Positions 54,431-62,048 of a stretch of 64,000 bases of DNA are shown here, in pieces (position 1 is the first letter of the stretch; the number at the start of each line of letters is the position of its first letter). A program made the position numbers and the translations under genes. Origin of the DNA: Synechococcus sp. CCY 9618. GTDB lineage: Bacteria; Cyanobacteriota; Cyanobacteriia; PCC-6307; Cyanobiaceae. The notes under the pieces were generated by a model that saw only the letters and a list, made by a program, of their open reading frames with translations, was not told the origin of the DNA and made no database searches. The stretch is taken from positions 158,847 to 222,846 of the forward strand of contig NZ_JAFKRG010000048.1 in NCBI RefSeq assembly GCF_019038415.1, in the 5' to 3' direction.

Positions 54431-55468
54431 TCAGGCTGAGGCCAGCAGCATGCCGGCGCGGCAGGCGGCACTGAAGGTGCCCACCCCCGGATCCACCAGG
54501 GCCGTGATGGCCATCGGCTCCAGGGCCGACCGCAGACGCCCCTTGGTGAGCAATGGCTCCAGGAAGGCATCGCTGCGCAGGCCGTCGAGCAGCTTGGCGG
54601 CGGTGCCGCCGGCCAGCCACACCCCGCCGCGGCTCAGGCAGGCCAGGGCCAGGTCGCCGCAGACACTGCCGTAGGCCCCCAGCCACAGATCCATGGCCGC
54701 CGCTGCCAGACGGTCGCCGGCGGCGGCGGCCATGGCCACCTCCGCCGGCAGGTCGGCCACCGCCGGACCATCGCCGGAGGTGCTCCAGAGCCGGGCGCTG
54801 CGACTGAGCGGATGGTCGCCGTCGGGATGGCGCAGGCTGAGCAGCCAGCGGGCCACGTGGCCCAGGCCCGTGCCGCTCACCACGCGCTCGATCGAGACCC
54901 GCTCCAGGGCCAGGTCGGCCCGCAGCCATTGCTTGAGCTCCCATTCCTGCTGGTCGCGGGGGGCGAACTCCCCATGGGCGGCTTCGCTGGGGATCGCCTG
55001 CAGCCCCTCGCTGGTGGGGAGGCCCATGGCCACCCCCAGGCCCGTGCCGGCCCCCAGGATCAGCACCGGCGCCAGGGGATCCCGCGAGCCCTCCTTCACC
55101 CTCGCCGTCTGGTCGGGGGAGAGGTGGGGGAGGCCATAGATCAGCACGGCGAAGTCGTTCACCAGCTCCACCCGGGGCAGGCCGCAGCCGCTGGCCAGGG
55201 CGCCGGCATCCAGCTGCCAGGGCAGGTTGGTGAGCCGGGCCCGGCCTCCCTGCACCGGCCCGGCCACCGCGAAGCAGGCGGCGGCCACCGGCCCCCCGGC
55301 CTGCGCCCCGGGACCCTCGAGGAAATGGCGCACCATCGGGGCCAGGTCGTCCCAGGCGGCCGAGGGGTAGCGCTCCTCGAGCAGCAGCTCCGGCCGCTCC
55401 CCGCCCTGCCGCCAGAGGCTGAGCAGGGTCTTGGTGCCGCCGATGTCGCCGGCCAGCAGGAGGCTCAT
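54431..55468 (-). CDS. glk: Glucokinase (Glk family)
   Basis: The protein has 345 residues. ATP motif LLLAGDIGGTKTLLSLW, sugar-binding LVNDFAVLIYGLP with catalytic Asp, and LILGAGTGLGVAMGLPTSEG with the conserved Glu in SEAAHGEFAPRD define the hexokinase-type glucokinase. It makes glucose-6-phosphate in the cytoplasm. Its ATG overlaps the thrS stop by 4 bp (ATGA), so it is translationally coupled to an aminoacyl-tRNA synthetase. Confidence 0.94.
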   Translation of the reverse strand: MSLLLAGDIGGTKTLLSLWRQGGERPELLLEERYPSAAWDDLAPMVRHFLEGPGAQAGGPVAAACFAVAGPVQGGRARLTNLPWQLDAGALASGCGLPRVELVNDFAVLIYGLPHLSPDQTARVKEGSRDPLAPVLILGAGTGLGVAMGLPTSEGLQAIPSEAAHGEFAPRDQQEWELKQWLRADLALERVSIERVVSGTGLGHVARWLLSLRHPDGDHPLSRSARLWSTSGDGPAVADLPAEVAMAAAAGDRLAAAAMDLWLGAYGSVCGDLALACLSRGGVWLAGGTAAKLLDGLRSDAFLEPLLTKGRLRSALEPMAITALVDPGVGTFSAACRAGMLLASA

Positions 55469-57306
55469 GCCAGCTCCAGGGTGGCCAGCCGGCCGGCATT
55501 GGCGGCGGCGGCGGCGGCCAGCAGAGCGTCGGCCGCCACGCTGCCCAGATCCCCCTGGCGGCGGCTGCGCAGGCTGACGCTGCGGGTCTCGGCCTCGCGG
55601 GCGCCGATCACGCCCAGCACGGGGATCTTCATCTGCTCGCCGTTGCGGATCAGCTTGCCCAGCCGCTCGCCGCTGTGGTCGATGGCGGCCCGGATGCCGG
55701 CGGCCATCAGCAGACCCCTGAGTTCCTCAGCCCAGGGCAGGGCCTCATCGGTGACCGGCAGAAGCCGCAGCTGCTCCGGCGCCAGCCAGAAGGGGAAGTC
55801 GCCGGCATAGTTCTCCACCATCACTCCGTAGAAGCGCTCCAGGGAGCCGAAGATGGCGCGGTGGATCATGATCGGCCGCGAGCGGCTGCCGTCGGCCGCC
55901 ACGTACTCCAGGTTGAAGCGTTCCGGCAGGTTGAAGTCGAGCTGGATGGTGGAGCACTGCCACAGCCGGCCGATCGCATCCTCGATCTTGAGGTCGATCT
56001 TGGGGCCGTAGAAGGCACCGCCGCCCTCGTCCACCCGGTAGGCCCAGCCCTTGCGTTCCAGGGCCTCCACCAGGCCGGCGGTGGCCAGCTCCCAGACGGC
56101 GTCGTCGCCGATCGACTTCTCCGGCCGGGTGGAGAGGTGGATCTCGTAGCTGCGGAAATCGAAGGTGGAGAGGATCCGCTCGGTGAGGTTCAGCACCCGC
56201 AGGATCTCATCGGAGATCTGCTCCGGCAGGCAGAAGATATGGGCGTCGTCCTGGGTGAAGCCCCGCACCCGCATCAACCCGTGCATCACCCCGGGCCGCT
56301 CGTAGCGGTACACCGTCCCCAGCTCGGCCCAGCGGATCGGCAGCTCCCGGTAGGAACGCATCCGGCTGGCGAAGGTGAGCACATGGAAGGGGCAGTTCAT
56401 CGGCTTGAGCTGGTACTGCCGCTCGTCCACCGCCATCGGGCCGAACATGCTCTCGCTGTAGAAGTCGAGGTGGCCCGAGGTCTTCCACAGGCTCAGGTCG
56501 GCCACGTGGGGGGTGTAGAGGAGCTCGTAGCCGTCCTCGAAGTGGGCCTGACGCCAGAAGTCCTCGATCAGCAGCCGCATGCGGGCGCCGCGGGGATGCC
56601 AGAACACCAGGCCGGCGCCCGCCTCCTCCTCGATCGAGAACAGATCCAGGTCGGTGCCCAGGCGCCGGTGGTCGCGGCGCAGGGCTTCCTCCTTGCGCCG
56701 TCTGTATTCCGCCAGCTGCTCCGGCGTTTCCCAGGCCGTGCCGTAGATGCGCTGCAGCTGGGCGCGCTTCTCATCGCCGCGCCAGTAGGCCCCGGCCACG
56801 CTCTCGAGGGCGAAGGCCTTGGGGTTGAGCTCGCCGGTGTGCTCCACGTGGGGGCCGGCACAGAGGTCCCACCACTGGTCGCCCAGGGTGTAGAGGGTGA
56901 TGGGCTCGTTCAGGCCCGCGAGGATTTCGAGTTTGTAGGGCTCGTTCTGGGCCCGGATGCGCCGTTCCGCCTCCTCGCGGCTCACCTCGATGCGTTCCAG
57001 GGGCAGCCGGCGGCCGATGATCTTGCCCATCTCCTTCTGGATGGCCTTGAGATCGGCTTCGGTGAAGGGCTCCGGGTTGTCGAAGTCGTAATAGAAGCCC
57101 GTCTCGGTCCAGGGGCCGATGGTCACCTGGGCCTTCGGGAACAGCTTCTGCACCGCCATCGCCAGCACGTGGCTCATGGAATGGCGGATCTTCAGCAGCC
57201 GGGGGCTCTCGCTGGTCTTCGGCAGCGCGAGGGTCGCCCCATCGGCCGTGGCGGGGCTGGAGGCCGGTGGCACCGGCGAGGGGGGCGCGGACGTCATGGA
57301 GGGCAT
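55465..57306 (-). CDS. thrS: Threonyl-tRNA synthetase without TGS domain
   Basis: The protein has 613 residues. The N-terminal TGS domain of longer ThrRS is absent. Instead a Pro/Ser-rich stretch of ~30 residues leads into the editing domain (RHSMSHVLAMAVQKLFPKAQ and the DQWWDLCAGPHVEHTGEL zinc-like site). The class II catalytic core holds the zinc Cys in YQLKPMNCPFHVL, YERPGVMHGLMRVRGFTQDD, and a C-terminal anticodon-binding domain. It charges tRNA-Thr. It leads the thrS-glk-thrB run. Confidence 0.95.
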   Translation of the reverse strand: MPSMTSAPPSPVPPASSPATADGATLALPKTSESPRLLKIRHSMSHVLAMAVQKLFPKAQVTIGPWTETGFYYDFDNPEPFTEADLKAIQKEMGKIIGRRLPLERIEVSREEAERRIRAQNEPYKLEILAGLNEPITLYTLGDQWWDLCAGPHVEHTGELNPKAFALESVAGAYWRGDEKRAQLQRIYGTAWETPEQLAEYRRRKEEALRRDHRRLGTDLDLFSIEEEAGAGLVFWHPRGARMRLLIEDFWRQAHFEDGYELLYTPHVADLSLWKTSGHLDFYSESMFGPMAVDERQYQLKPMNCPFHVLTFASRMRSYRELPIRWAELGTVYRYERPGVMHGLMRVRGFTQDDAHIFCLPEQISDEILRVLNLTERILSTFDFRSYEIHLSTRPEKSIGDDAVWELATAGLVEALERKGWAYRVDEGGGAFYGPKIDLKIEDAIGRLWQCSTIQLDFNLPERFNLEYVAADGSRSRPIMIHRAIFGSLERFYGVMVENYAGDFPFWLAPEQLRLLPVTDEALPWAEELRGLLMAAGIRAAIDHSGERLGKLIRNGEQMKIPVLGVIGAREAETRSVSLRSRRQGDLGSVAADALLAAAAAANAGRLATLELA

Positions 57307-57358
57307 CTGTTGATGGCATGGTATCGAGGCTCCACCTGGCGCCCGGGCCGGACGGACG

Positions 57359-57364
57359 TAGGTT
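57359..57364 (+). promoter_or_regulatory. Predicted -10 element (TAGGTT) of the TM2 gene
   Basis: TAGGTT lies 19 bp before ATG 57384 in the divergent gap with thrS, giving a predicted leader of about 13 nt. Confidence 0.4.
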
Positions 57365-57383
57365 GAATCGGCTGAATCCAGTG

Positions 57384-57902
57384 ATGGCCCCCCGACCCGC
57401 GCCGAGACCGGTCCCAGGATCAGCGTCCCCCGCTGGCCTGACGGCCCTGGATCGCCCGGCGGAGAAGCGCAGTGTCGCCCTCAGCTATCTGTTCTGGTGC
57501 ACCTGCTTCGTGGGGGTGTGCGGGCTCCAGCGCTTCTACAACCGCAAACCCGCCAGTGGCGTGCTCTGGCTGCTCACCTTCGGGCTCTGCGGCATCGGCC
57601 AGCTGCTGGATCTGATCCTGGTGCCCGACATGGTGCGCCAGGCCAACCAGGCCCTGCTGCTGGAGGAGACCCTGGCAGGGACTGCTGCGGTGGCCTACCC
57701 ACCGATCGAGCGCCAGTTGCTGCAACTGGCCAGGCGCACCGGTCCCACCGGCTTCACCCTCAACGACGCCCTGCTGGAGATGGAACTGCCTCCGGAGGCC
57801 AACAGCGCCGTGGTGACCGCGGAGATCGAGCGGCTGCTGCTCGATCACCTGCTGGATGTGGGCAATGACGAGCGGGGCCGGGTGGTCTACCGCGAACCCT
57901 GA
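57384..57902 (+). CDS. TM2-domain membrane protein
   Basis: The protein has 172 residues. After a Pro/Arg-rich start, the TM2 domain (about 35-90) has two helices joined by the charged turn GLQRFYNRKPASGVLWLL, the diagnostic R-F-Y loop. The C-terminal ~80 residues are soluble and helical (PPIERQLLQLARRTGPTGFT, then LNDALLEMELPPEANSAVV), resembling a winged-helix-like fold. Function is unknown. GTG 57381 is adjacent to the ATG. Confidence 0.85.
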   Translation: MAPRPAPRPVPGSASPAGLTALDRPAEKRSVALSYLFWCTCFVGVCGLQRFYNRKPASGVLWLLTFGLCGIGQLLDLILVPDMVRQANQALLLEETLAGTAAVAYPPIERQLLQLARRTGPTGFTLNDALLEMELPPEANSAVVTAEIERLLLDHLLDVGNDERGRVVYREP

Positions 57903-57908
57903 TCAGGC

Positions 57909-58550
57909 TCAGGCGCTGACCAGCCGCCGCTGCCGGTCGAGCTCCCGGTCGTAGAAGCGCTGCAGTTCCTCGCGGCTCTTCACCGGTTGTCCGTAGTGGC
58001 TGGCGCCCTGAAGCGTCGGCAGGGACGCCCACTCCGGCGCCAGACGCGCCAGGACGTCGGCGCTGAGGCCCTGGCGGTCGAAGCGCTTCAGGGCGCCGCG
58101 CTGCTGCACCAGATGCAGGGCCGCCTGATCCTGGCTTTCCGGACGGAAATCCCTGAGCCGCAGCCGCTGGGCCGCCCGCTTCCAGGTGGTGGGCAGGAAC
58201 TGGTAGGCGCCGGCGGCGGCGCTGATGTAACGGCGTCGCACGGTGATCTCCGGATGACGGCTGAGGTCGCCGAAGCGGCCGCCCCCGTAGAGCACCTGGT
58301 ATCCGGCGACGCTGCCGCCCTTCCAGGTGCCTTCGGCGTAGCGGATCGTGTTCAGCAGGGCCCGCCGCTCCGGGGTGATGCTGAAGGGGCCCGCTGCGGC
58401 GACCACCACCGGCGGCTTGACCACCGCTGGGGCGATGGTCGGGGCGGGTGGCGCTGGCCGGGCGCCCATCGGCAGCATCAGCAGCGCCACGACCAGGGCT
58501 AGTGGCCCGTGCTGCCGCGACACCGACGGAAACTGGGAAGCAAGACGCAA
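57909..58550 (-). CDS. Secreted lysozyme-like protein (GH104 type)
   Basis: A ~213-residue protein. A signal-like segment (LALVVALLMLPMGARPAPP) precedes a domain resembling phage lambda lysozyme/GH104: LLNTIRYAEGTWKGGSVAGY with the catalytic Glu, then YQVLYGGGRFGDLSRHPEIT, AAGAYQFLPTTWKRAAQRL and DQAALHLVQQRGAL. It should cleave peptidoglycan glycan strands. The start is uncertain: TTG 58550 places the signal segment near the N-terminus, and the frame is open to an ATG at 58643. There are no phage genes around it. Confidence 0.75.
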   Translation of the reverse strand: MRLASQFPSVSRQHGPLALVVALLMLPMGARPAPPAPTIAPAVVKPPVVVAAAGPFSITPERRALLNTIRYAEGTWKGGSVAGYQVLYGGGRFGDLSRHPEITVRRRYISAAAGAYQFLPTTWKRAAQRLRLRDFRPESQDQAALHLVQQRGALKRFDRQGLSADVLARLAPEWASLPTLQGASHYGQPVKSREELQRFYDRELDRQRRLVSA

Positions 58551-58811
58551 GGGCGGTCCGGAGGCAAGGGAGCCATGACCTTGCTCAGATCCGAGGCCTC
58601 CGGGCGATACCCCGCTGCCCGTACTGGACAGAACCACCCACACCGTGCTCTGGATTCCTCACCGAGCTGGGAGGTTTCGCACAGAATCTAGTCAGGACCA
58701 AGGAATTGTCCGCCGATGTCCAGCATGCGGGTGTCACCGGATCGGGACGCTGGGGGCTTGCCCCATCTGCGGCGAATGATCAGGTGTTGTGATCAATCCT
58801 TAAGTCTTTGT

Positions 58812-59657
58812 TCACCCTTCGCGGCGGCCCCGTCCGGCTGGAGTGATTCCATTTCGCGAGTCCCGCAGGCGCCGGCGCAGCTTCCGGCTCCAGCCGAAGC
58901 CGGCAGCGGCGCCCAGAAGAGGCACCGGACCGGGCACCGCAGTGCCAGGAGGGTCACCGGGAGCATCTCCGGGCCCACCTACGGGACGGGGGGTGCCGTA
59001 CACCTCGACGCTGCCGGACCCGTTCCCCACGCTCTGGAATTTGGCGAAGCTGTAGTAGCCGCCGGTGGAGGGTTGATCGGATTTGAACACTGGGTTGGTG
59101 GCCAGCAGCGAACTGACGCTGAAGGGGCCCGCGCCCGTGTTGGTGACCTGGAAGGTCATCGTCTCGCCCCCATTCAGCGCCTTGTTCGGGTTGTTGTCCT
59201 GGGGCTTGAGATCAAAGAGCAGATCAAAGCGCTTGGTGGCCTGTCCGCCGCCACTCAGGGACTGGTTGTTCGTCCCCTGGCCACTGAGGGTTCCACAGGC
59301 GGATCCGGCGGTGGTGGCGACGTAGGCCGTACCCCCGGTGCTGCAGGTGGCAGAAAGCAAAAAGTTGCTGCTCGGGCTCAGGTTGAAGACCAGAGCGGTG
59401 AGGGTGTCGCCGTACGGAGCCGGCACCAGGTTCTCCACCAGCAGGGTCACCGTGTTGGCGATGGTGTCACTGAGCGTGACCCTGGCCCAGGGGCCGGGGG
59501 TGCTGACACTGCCGGGGGTGGCACCGGCACCGGGGACGAGGCCGCCGTACTCGAAGATGGCGGAGGCGGCATGGGCGGCCGAGGGACCCATTGCCAGGCT
59601 GGTGAGTCCTGTGAGGACAAGCCAACGATGAACATGCCTGCGTGCGGAGAGCCTCAT
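58812..59657 (-). CDS. Exported surface-type protein with PEP-CTERM-like C-terminal sorting signal
   Basis: A 281-residue protein. A signal peptide (RWLVLTGLTSLAMGPSAAHA) leads into a beta-rich, Ser/Thr/Gly/Asn-rich body with two Cys (SATCSTGG, GSACGTLS). The C-terminus is a Pro-rich spacer, then VPGPVPLLGAAAGFGWSRKL and a cluster of Arg. This tripartite signal (short Pro motif, hydrophobic helix, basic tail) mimics PEP-CTERM, with GP in place of EP. Such proteins are substrates of exosortase-type machinery. Body composition differs from its neighbours. Confidence 0.65.
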   Translation of the reverse strand: MRLSARRHVHRWLVLTGLTSLAMGPSAAHAASAIFEYGGLVPGAGATPGSVSTPGPWARVTLSDTIANTVTLLVENLVPAPYGDTLTALVFNLSPSSNFLLSATCSTGGTAYVATTAGSACGTLSGQGTNNQSLSGGGQATKRFDLLFDLKPQDNNPNKALNGGETMTFQVTNTGAGPFSVSSLLATNPVFKSDQPSTGGYYSFAKFQSVGNGSGSVEVYGTPRPVGGPGDAPGDPPGTAVPGPVPLLGAAAGFGWSRKLRRRLRDSRNGITPAGRGRREG

Positions 59658-59704
59658 GGGGAGTGGGATGCAGAACGCGGGTCCGACCGCAGCAGGATTG
59701 CAGA

Positions 59705-59710
59705 AATCTA
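59705..59710 (-). promoter_or_regulatory. Predicted -10 element (TAGATT) of the surface-protein gene
   Basis: On the minus strand TAGATT, directly preceded by TG, lies 47 bp before ATG 59657 in the gap next to the trpS 3' end. Confidence 0.35.
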
Positions 59711-59823
59711 CACCCTGATCTCCCAGCAAATTCCAAGCCGGCTTTCACCAGGCATTCCATGACATTGCCCTGTGCTCCGGTGTCCGGCCCCCGCCGCTGT
59801 CCCGGGCTCAGGACCCCGTTGGT

Positions 59824-60861
59824 TCAGCCCCGCTCCAGGAACCCGAGGGCGGCGCGCACCCGCTCCAGCGTGGCCGTGGCGACGCCGGCAGCCCGCTCCC
59901 TGCCGGCGCGCAGCACCTGCTGGAGAGTGGCGGGATCACTGCGCAGTTCCAGGTAACGGGTCTGGAGGGGCCGCAGGGCCTCCACCGTGGCCTCCGCCAG
60001 CAGCGGCTTGAAGCTTCCCCAGCCCATGGAGGCGCATTCGGCAGCCGCATGCTCGCGGCTGCGGCCGGCCAGCAGGGCGTAGAGGCCGAGCAGGTTGTCG
60101 GCCTCGGGCCGTTCCGGATTGCCGAATTCCAGCCCCATCACCGGATCGGTCTTGGCCCGCTTGATCTTGCGTGTGATCACCTCCGGCGGATCCAGCAGAG
60201 TGATGCGGGAGCCCTCGTTGGGATCGCTCTTGCTCATCTTGCTGGTGCCGTCGGTGAGGCTCATCACCCGAGCCCCCTCCTTGAGGATCAGGGGTTCGGG
60301 CACCTTGAGGATGGGGTGCTCCCCGTCGGGGGCGAAGCGGGCATTGATCCGCTGCTGGGCGATGTCACGGGCGAGTTCCAGGTGCTGCTTCTGGTCCTCC
60401 CCCACCGGCACCCGGTCGGCGTCATAGAGAAGGATGTCGGCCGCCATCAGCACCGGGTAATCCAGCAGGCCCGCCGACACGTTGTCGCCCTGCTTCAGCG
60501 CCTTCTCCCTGAACTGGATCATGCGCTCCAGCCAGTTGAGCGGCGTGACGCAGTTGAGCAGCCAGCACAGCTCGCTGTGGGCGCTCACATGGCTCTGGAC
60601 AAACACGGTGGAGCGTTGCGGATCGATGCCGCAGGCCAAGTAGAGCGCAGCGGTGCTGAGGGTGTCCTCCGCCAGGCGCCGGGGGTCGTGGGGCACGGTG
60701 ATGGCGTGCAGGTCGACCACGCAGAAGAAGGTGTCGTGGCTGTCCTGCAGGTCCACCCAGTTGCGGATCGCCCCCAGCCAGTTGCCCAGGTGCAGCGCTC
60801 CTGTGGGCTGCACGCCGGACAGCACCCGGGGGCGCGCCGGCGTCGTGGCGGCTTCAGTCAC
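59824..60861 (-). CDS. trpS: Tryptophanyl-tRNA synthetase
   Basis: The protein has 345 residues and is a class I synthetase that charges tRNA-Trp. The HIGH-type motif is GALHLGNWLGA (in VLSGVQPTGALHLGNWLGAI) and the KMSKS motif is TSKMSKSDPN. YPVLMAADILLYDADRVPVG is the tryptophan-binding region. The start is GTG 60861, overlapping the stop of the upstream gene by 4 bp (GTGA), so the two are coupled. The frame stays open far upstream, but that part is a shadow of the two upstream genes. Confidence 0.95.
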   Translation of the reverse strand: MTEAATTPARPRVLSGVQPTGALHLGNWLGAIRNWVDLQDSHDTFFCVVDLHAITVPHDPRRLAEDTLSTAALYLACGIDPQRSTVFVQSHVSAHSELCWLLNCVTPLNWLERMIQFREKALKQGDNVSAGLLDYPVLMAADILLYDADRVPVGEDQKQHLELARDIAQQRINARFAPDGEHPILKVPEPLILKEGARVMSLTDGTSKMSKSDPNEGSRITLLDPPEVITRKIKRAKTDPVMGLEFGNPERPEADNLLGLYALLAGRSREHAAAECASMGWGSFKPLLAEATVEALRPLQTRYLELRSDPATLQQVLRAGRERAAGVATATLERVRAALGFLERG

Positions 60862-61382
60862 GCCTCTGGGCTGGTGGTGACGTCGCCCTCGGCCTCGATC
60901 GGTTCGGCTGATGCGTTCGGCTCCTCGCCAGGTTCCGCTTGCGGCTCCGCCTCGGCTGGCTCGGGCTCGCTCGGCTCGACGGGGGCGGGGGGCTTGCTGG
61001 GCCGGGCGAAGGGATCGACCCGGGCGCCGCCACGGCCGCCGCGGCCCTCGGAGCGGGACTCGCCCTCCCCGCCGCGACGGGGTTCGCCGCCCCGGGGTGC
61101 CGGGCTGCGGGAGCCGGCCTGGGCCCGGTGTTCGGCCGCCAGGCCCTCGAGCTGACCCTTCTCCAGCTGGTCGGCCAGGGTGCGCAGGGCGAAGCCCAGC
61201 ACGGCCACCGTGGAGCGCAGACCGAAGGCCTCCTGCAAGGCGCGGGCCGCCTGCATCTCGTTGTCGCTCAGGCGGATGCGGAAGCCGCCCGGCTCCCGGT
61301 TCGGTCCGGAACGGCCGCTCCGCTCGGGGGATTCCCGCCTTCCGGAGCCCACGGGAAGTGGAGTGTTGGTGTCGTCGGCCAT
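60858..61382 (-). CDS. Protein with ribbon-helix-helix-like segment and long disordered acidic tail
   Basis: A 174-residue protein. The ordered part is about residues 34-75, GFRIRLSDNEMQAARALQEA followed by FGLRSTVAVLGFALRTLADQ, which resembles a strand plus two helices as in ribbon-helix-helix DNA-binding proteins. Residues ~85-174 are low complexity, first Arg/Gly-rich (like RNA-binding RGG stretches), then Pro/Glu-rich and acidic. The function is unknown. It is translationally coupled to trpS. ATG 61382 (MADDTNTPLP) is preferred over 61397. Confidence 0.65.
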   Translation of the reverse strand: MADDTNTPLPVGSGRRESPERSGRSGPNREPGGFRIRLSDNEMQAARALQEAFGLRSTVAVLGFALRTLADQLEKGQLEGLAAEHRAQAGSRSPAPRGGEPRRGGEGESRSEGRGGRGGARVDPFARPSKPPAPVEPSEPEPAEAEPQAEPGEEPNASAEPIEAEGDVTTSPEA

Positions 61383-61397
61383 CGCCGCAGCCTGCAA

Positions 61398-62009
61398 TCA
61401 GGGGCAAGTGTCGCGCATCGGTGGTCGGAGTCCGTTGCCGTCGGGTTCCAGCCAGACCAGCCGGTGCCTGCCCCGGCGGGAGCTGCCTTCGCGGCGGGCC
61501 AGTACCAGCAGCGGCAGGGGCCGGGGAGACGCCTGTTCGAAGCGGTGCCGGTAGCCCCTGAGCAGGTCGAGGTAGGTCTCCAGGGTCCAGCCCTGGGTGC
61601 CCCGTTCCCGGGCCTCCCAGAAGTTCCGCAGGGCCTGCCGACAGGCCTCGGCACCGAAATCCTCCCAACAGAGACGTTCGGCCTCCCAGGCCGGCCGGCC
61701 GGCCGCCACCAGCTCCCGGTAGCGCTGCAGCTCGGGCGCCTCCTGGCTGCAGTCCGGTGGCAGGCGGTTGGCGAGATCCGCCACCGCCACCCGGCTCAGC
61801 CGCAGCCAGCAGCGCTCCAGCAGCAGCACCGGCAGTCCCCCGTGCCAGCGGTCGCTGCGGCGCAGCTCGTCATGGGCCTGGCGCACCCGGCACCACTGCT
61901 CCGCCAGCAGATACAGGTCCTCGGTTGTCGCCGCCGGGCCGGATCGGGCTTCGGAAGACGGCACAGATCGGGCAGGGAAGACAGTTGAATCATGCTTCGC
62001 CTGGCCCAC
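61398..62009 (-). CDS. Hypothetical protein upstream of trpS
   Basis: A 203-residue soluble protein, mainly helical, rich in Arg, Trp and Glu: TEDLYLLAEQWCRVRQAHDE, PVLLLERCWLRLSRVAVADL, LCWEDFGAEACRQALRNFWE and LETYLDLLRGYRHRFEQ. I do not recognise a family. Its stop is adjacent to the next gene, so the order 61398-60858-trpS looks like one operon. The first ~25 residues are poorly constrained and a later start is possible. Confidence 0.65.
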   Translation of the reverse strand: MGQAKHDSTVFPARSVPSSEARSGPAATTEDLYLLAEQWCRVRQAHDELRRSDRWHGGLPVLLLERCWLRLSRVAVADLANRLPPDCSQEAPELQRYRELVAAGRPAWEAERLCWEDFGAEACRQALRNFWEARERGTQGWTLETYLDLLRGYRHRFEQASPRPLPLLVLARREGSSRRGRHRLVWLEPDGNGLRPPMRDTCP

Positions 62010-62048
62010 TTCTGCAGGTATGGCTCCTTACGGCCCACGGTCGGGGGT

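Noticed and set aside
57909..58550. Prophage remnant suggested by the GH104 lysozyme
   Set aside because: There are no holin, integrase, structural or attachment features nearby; neighbours are ordinary cyanobacterial genes.
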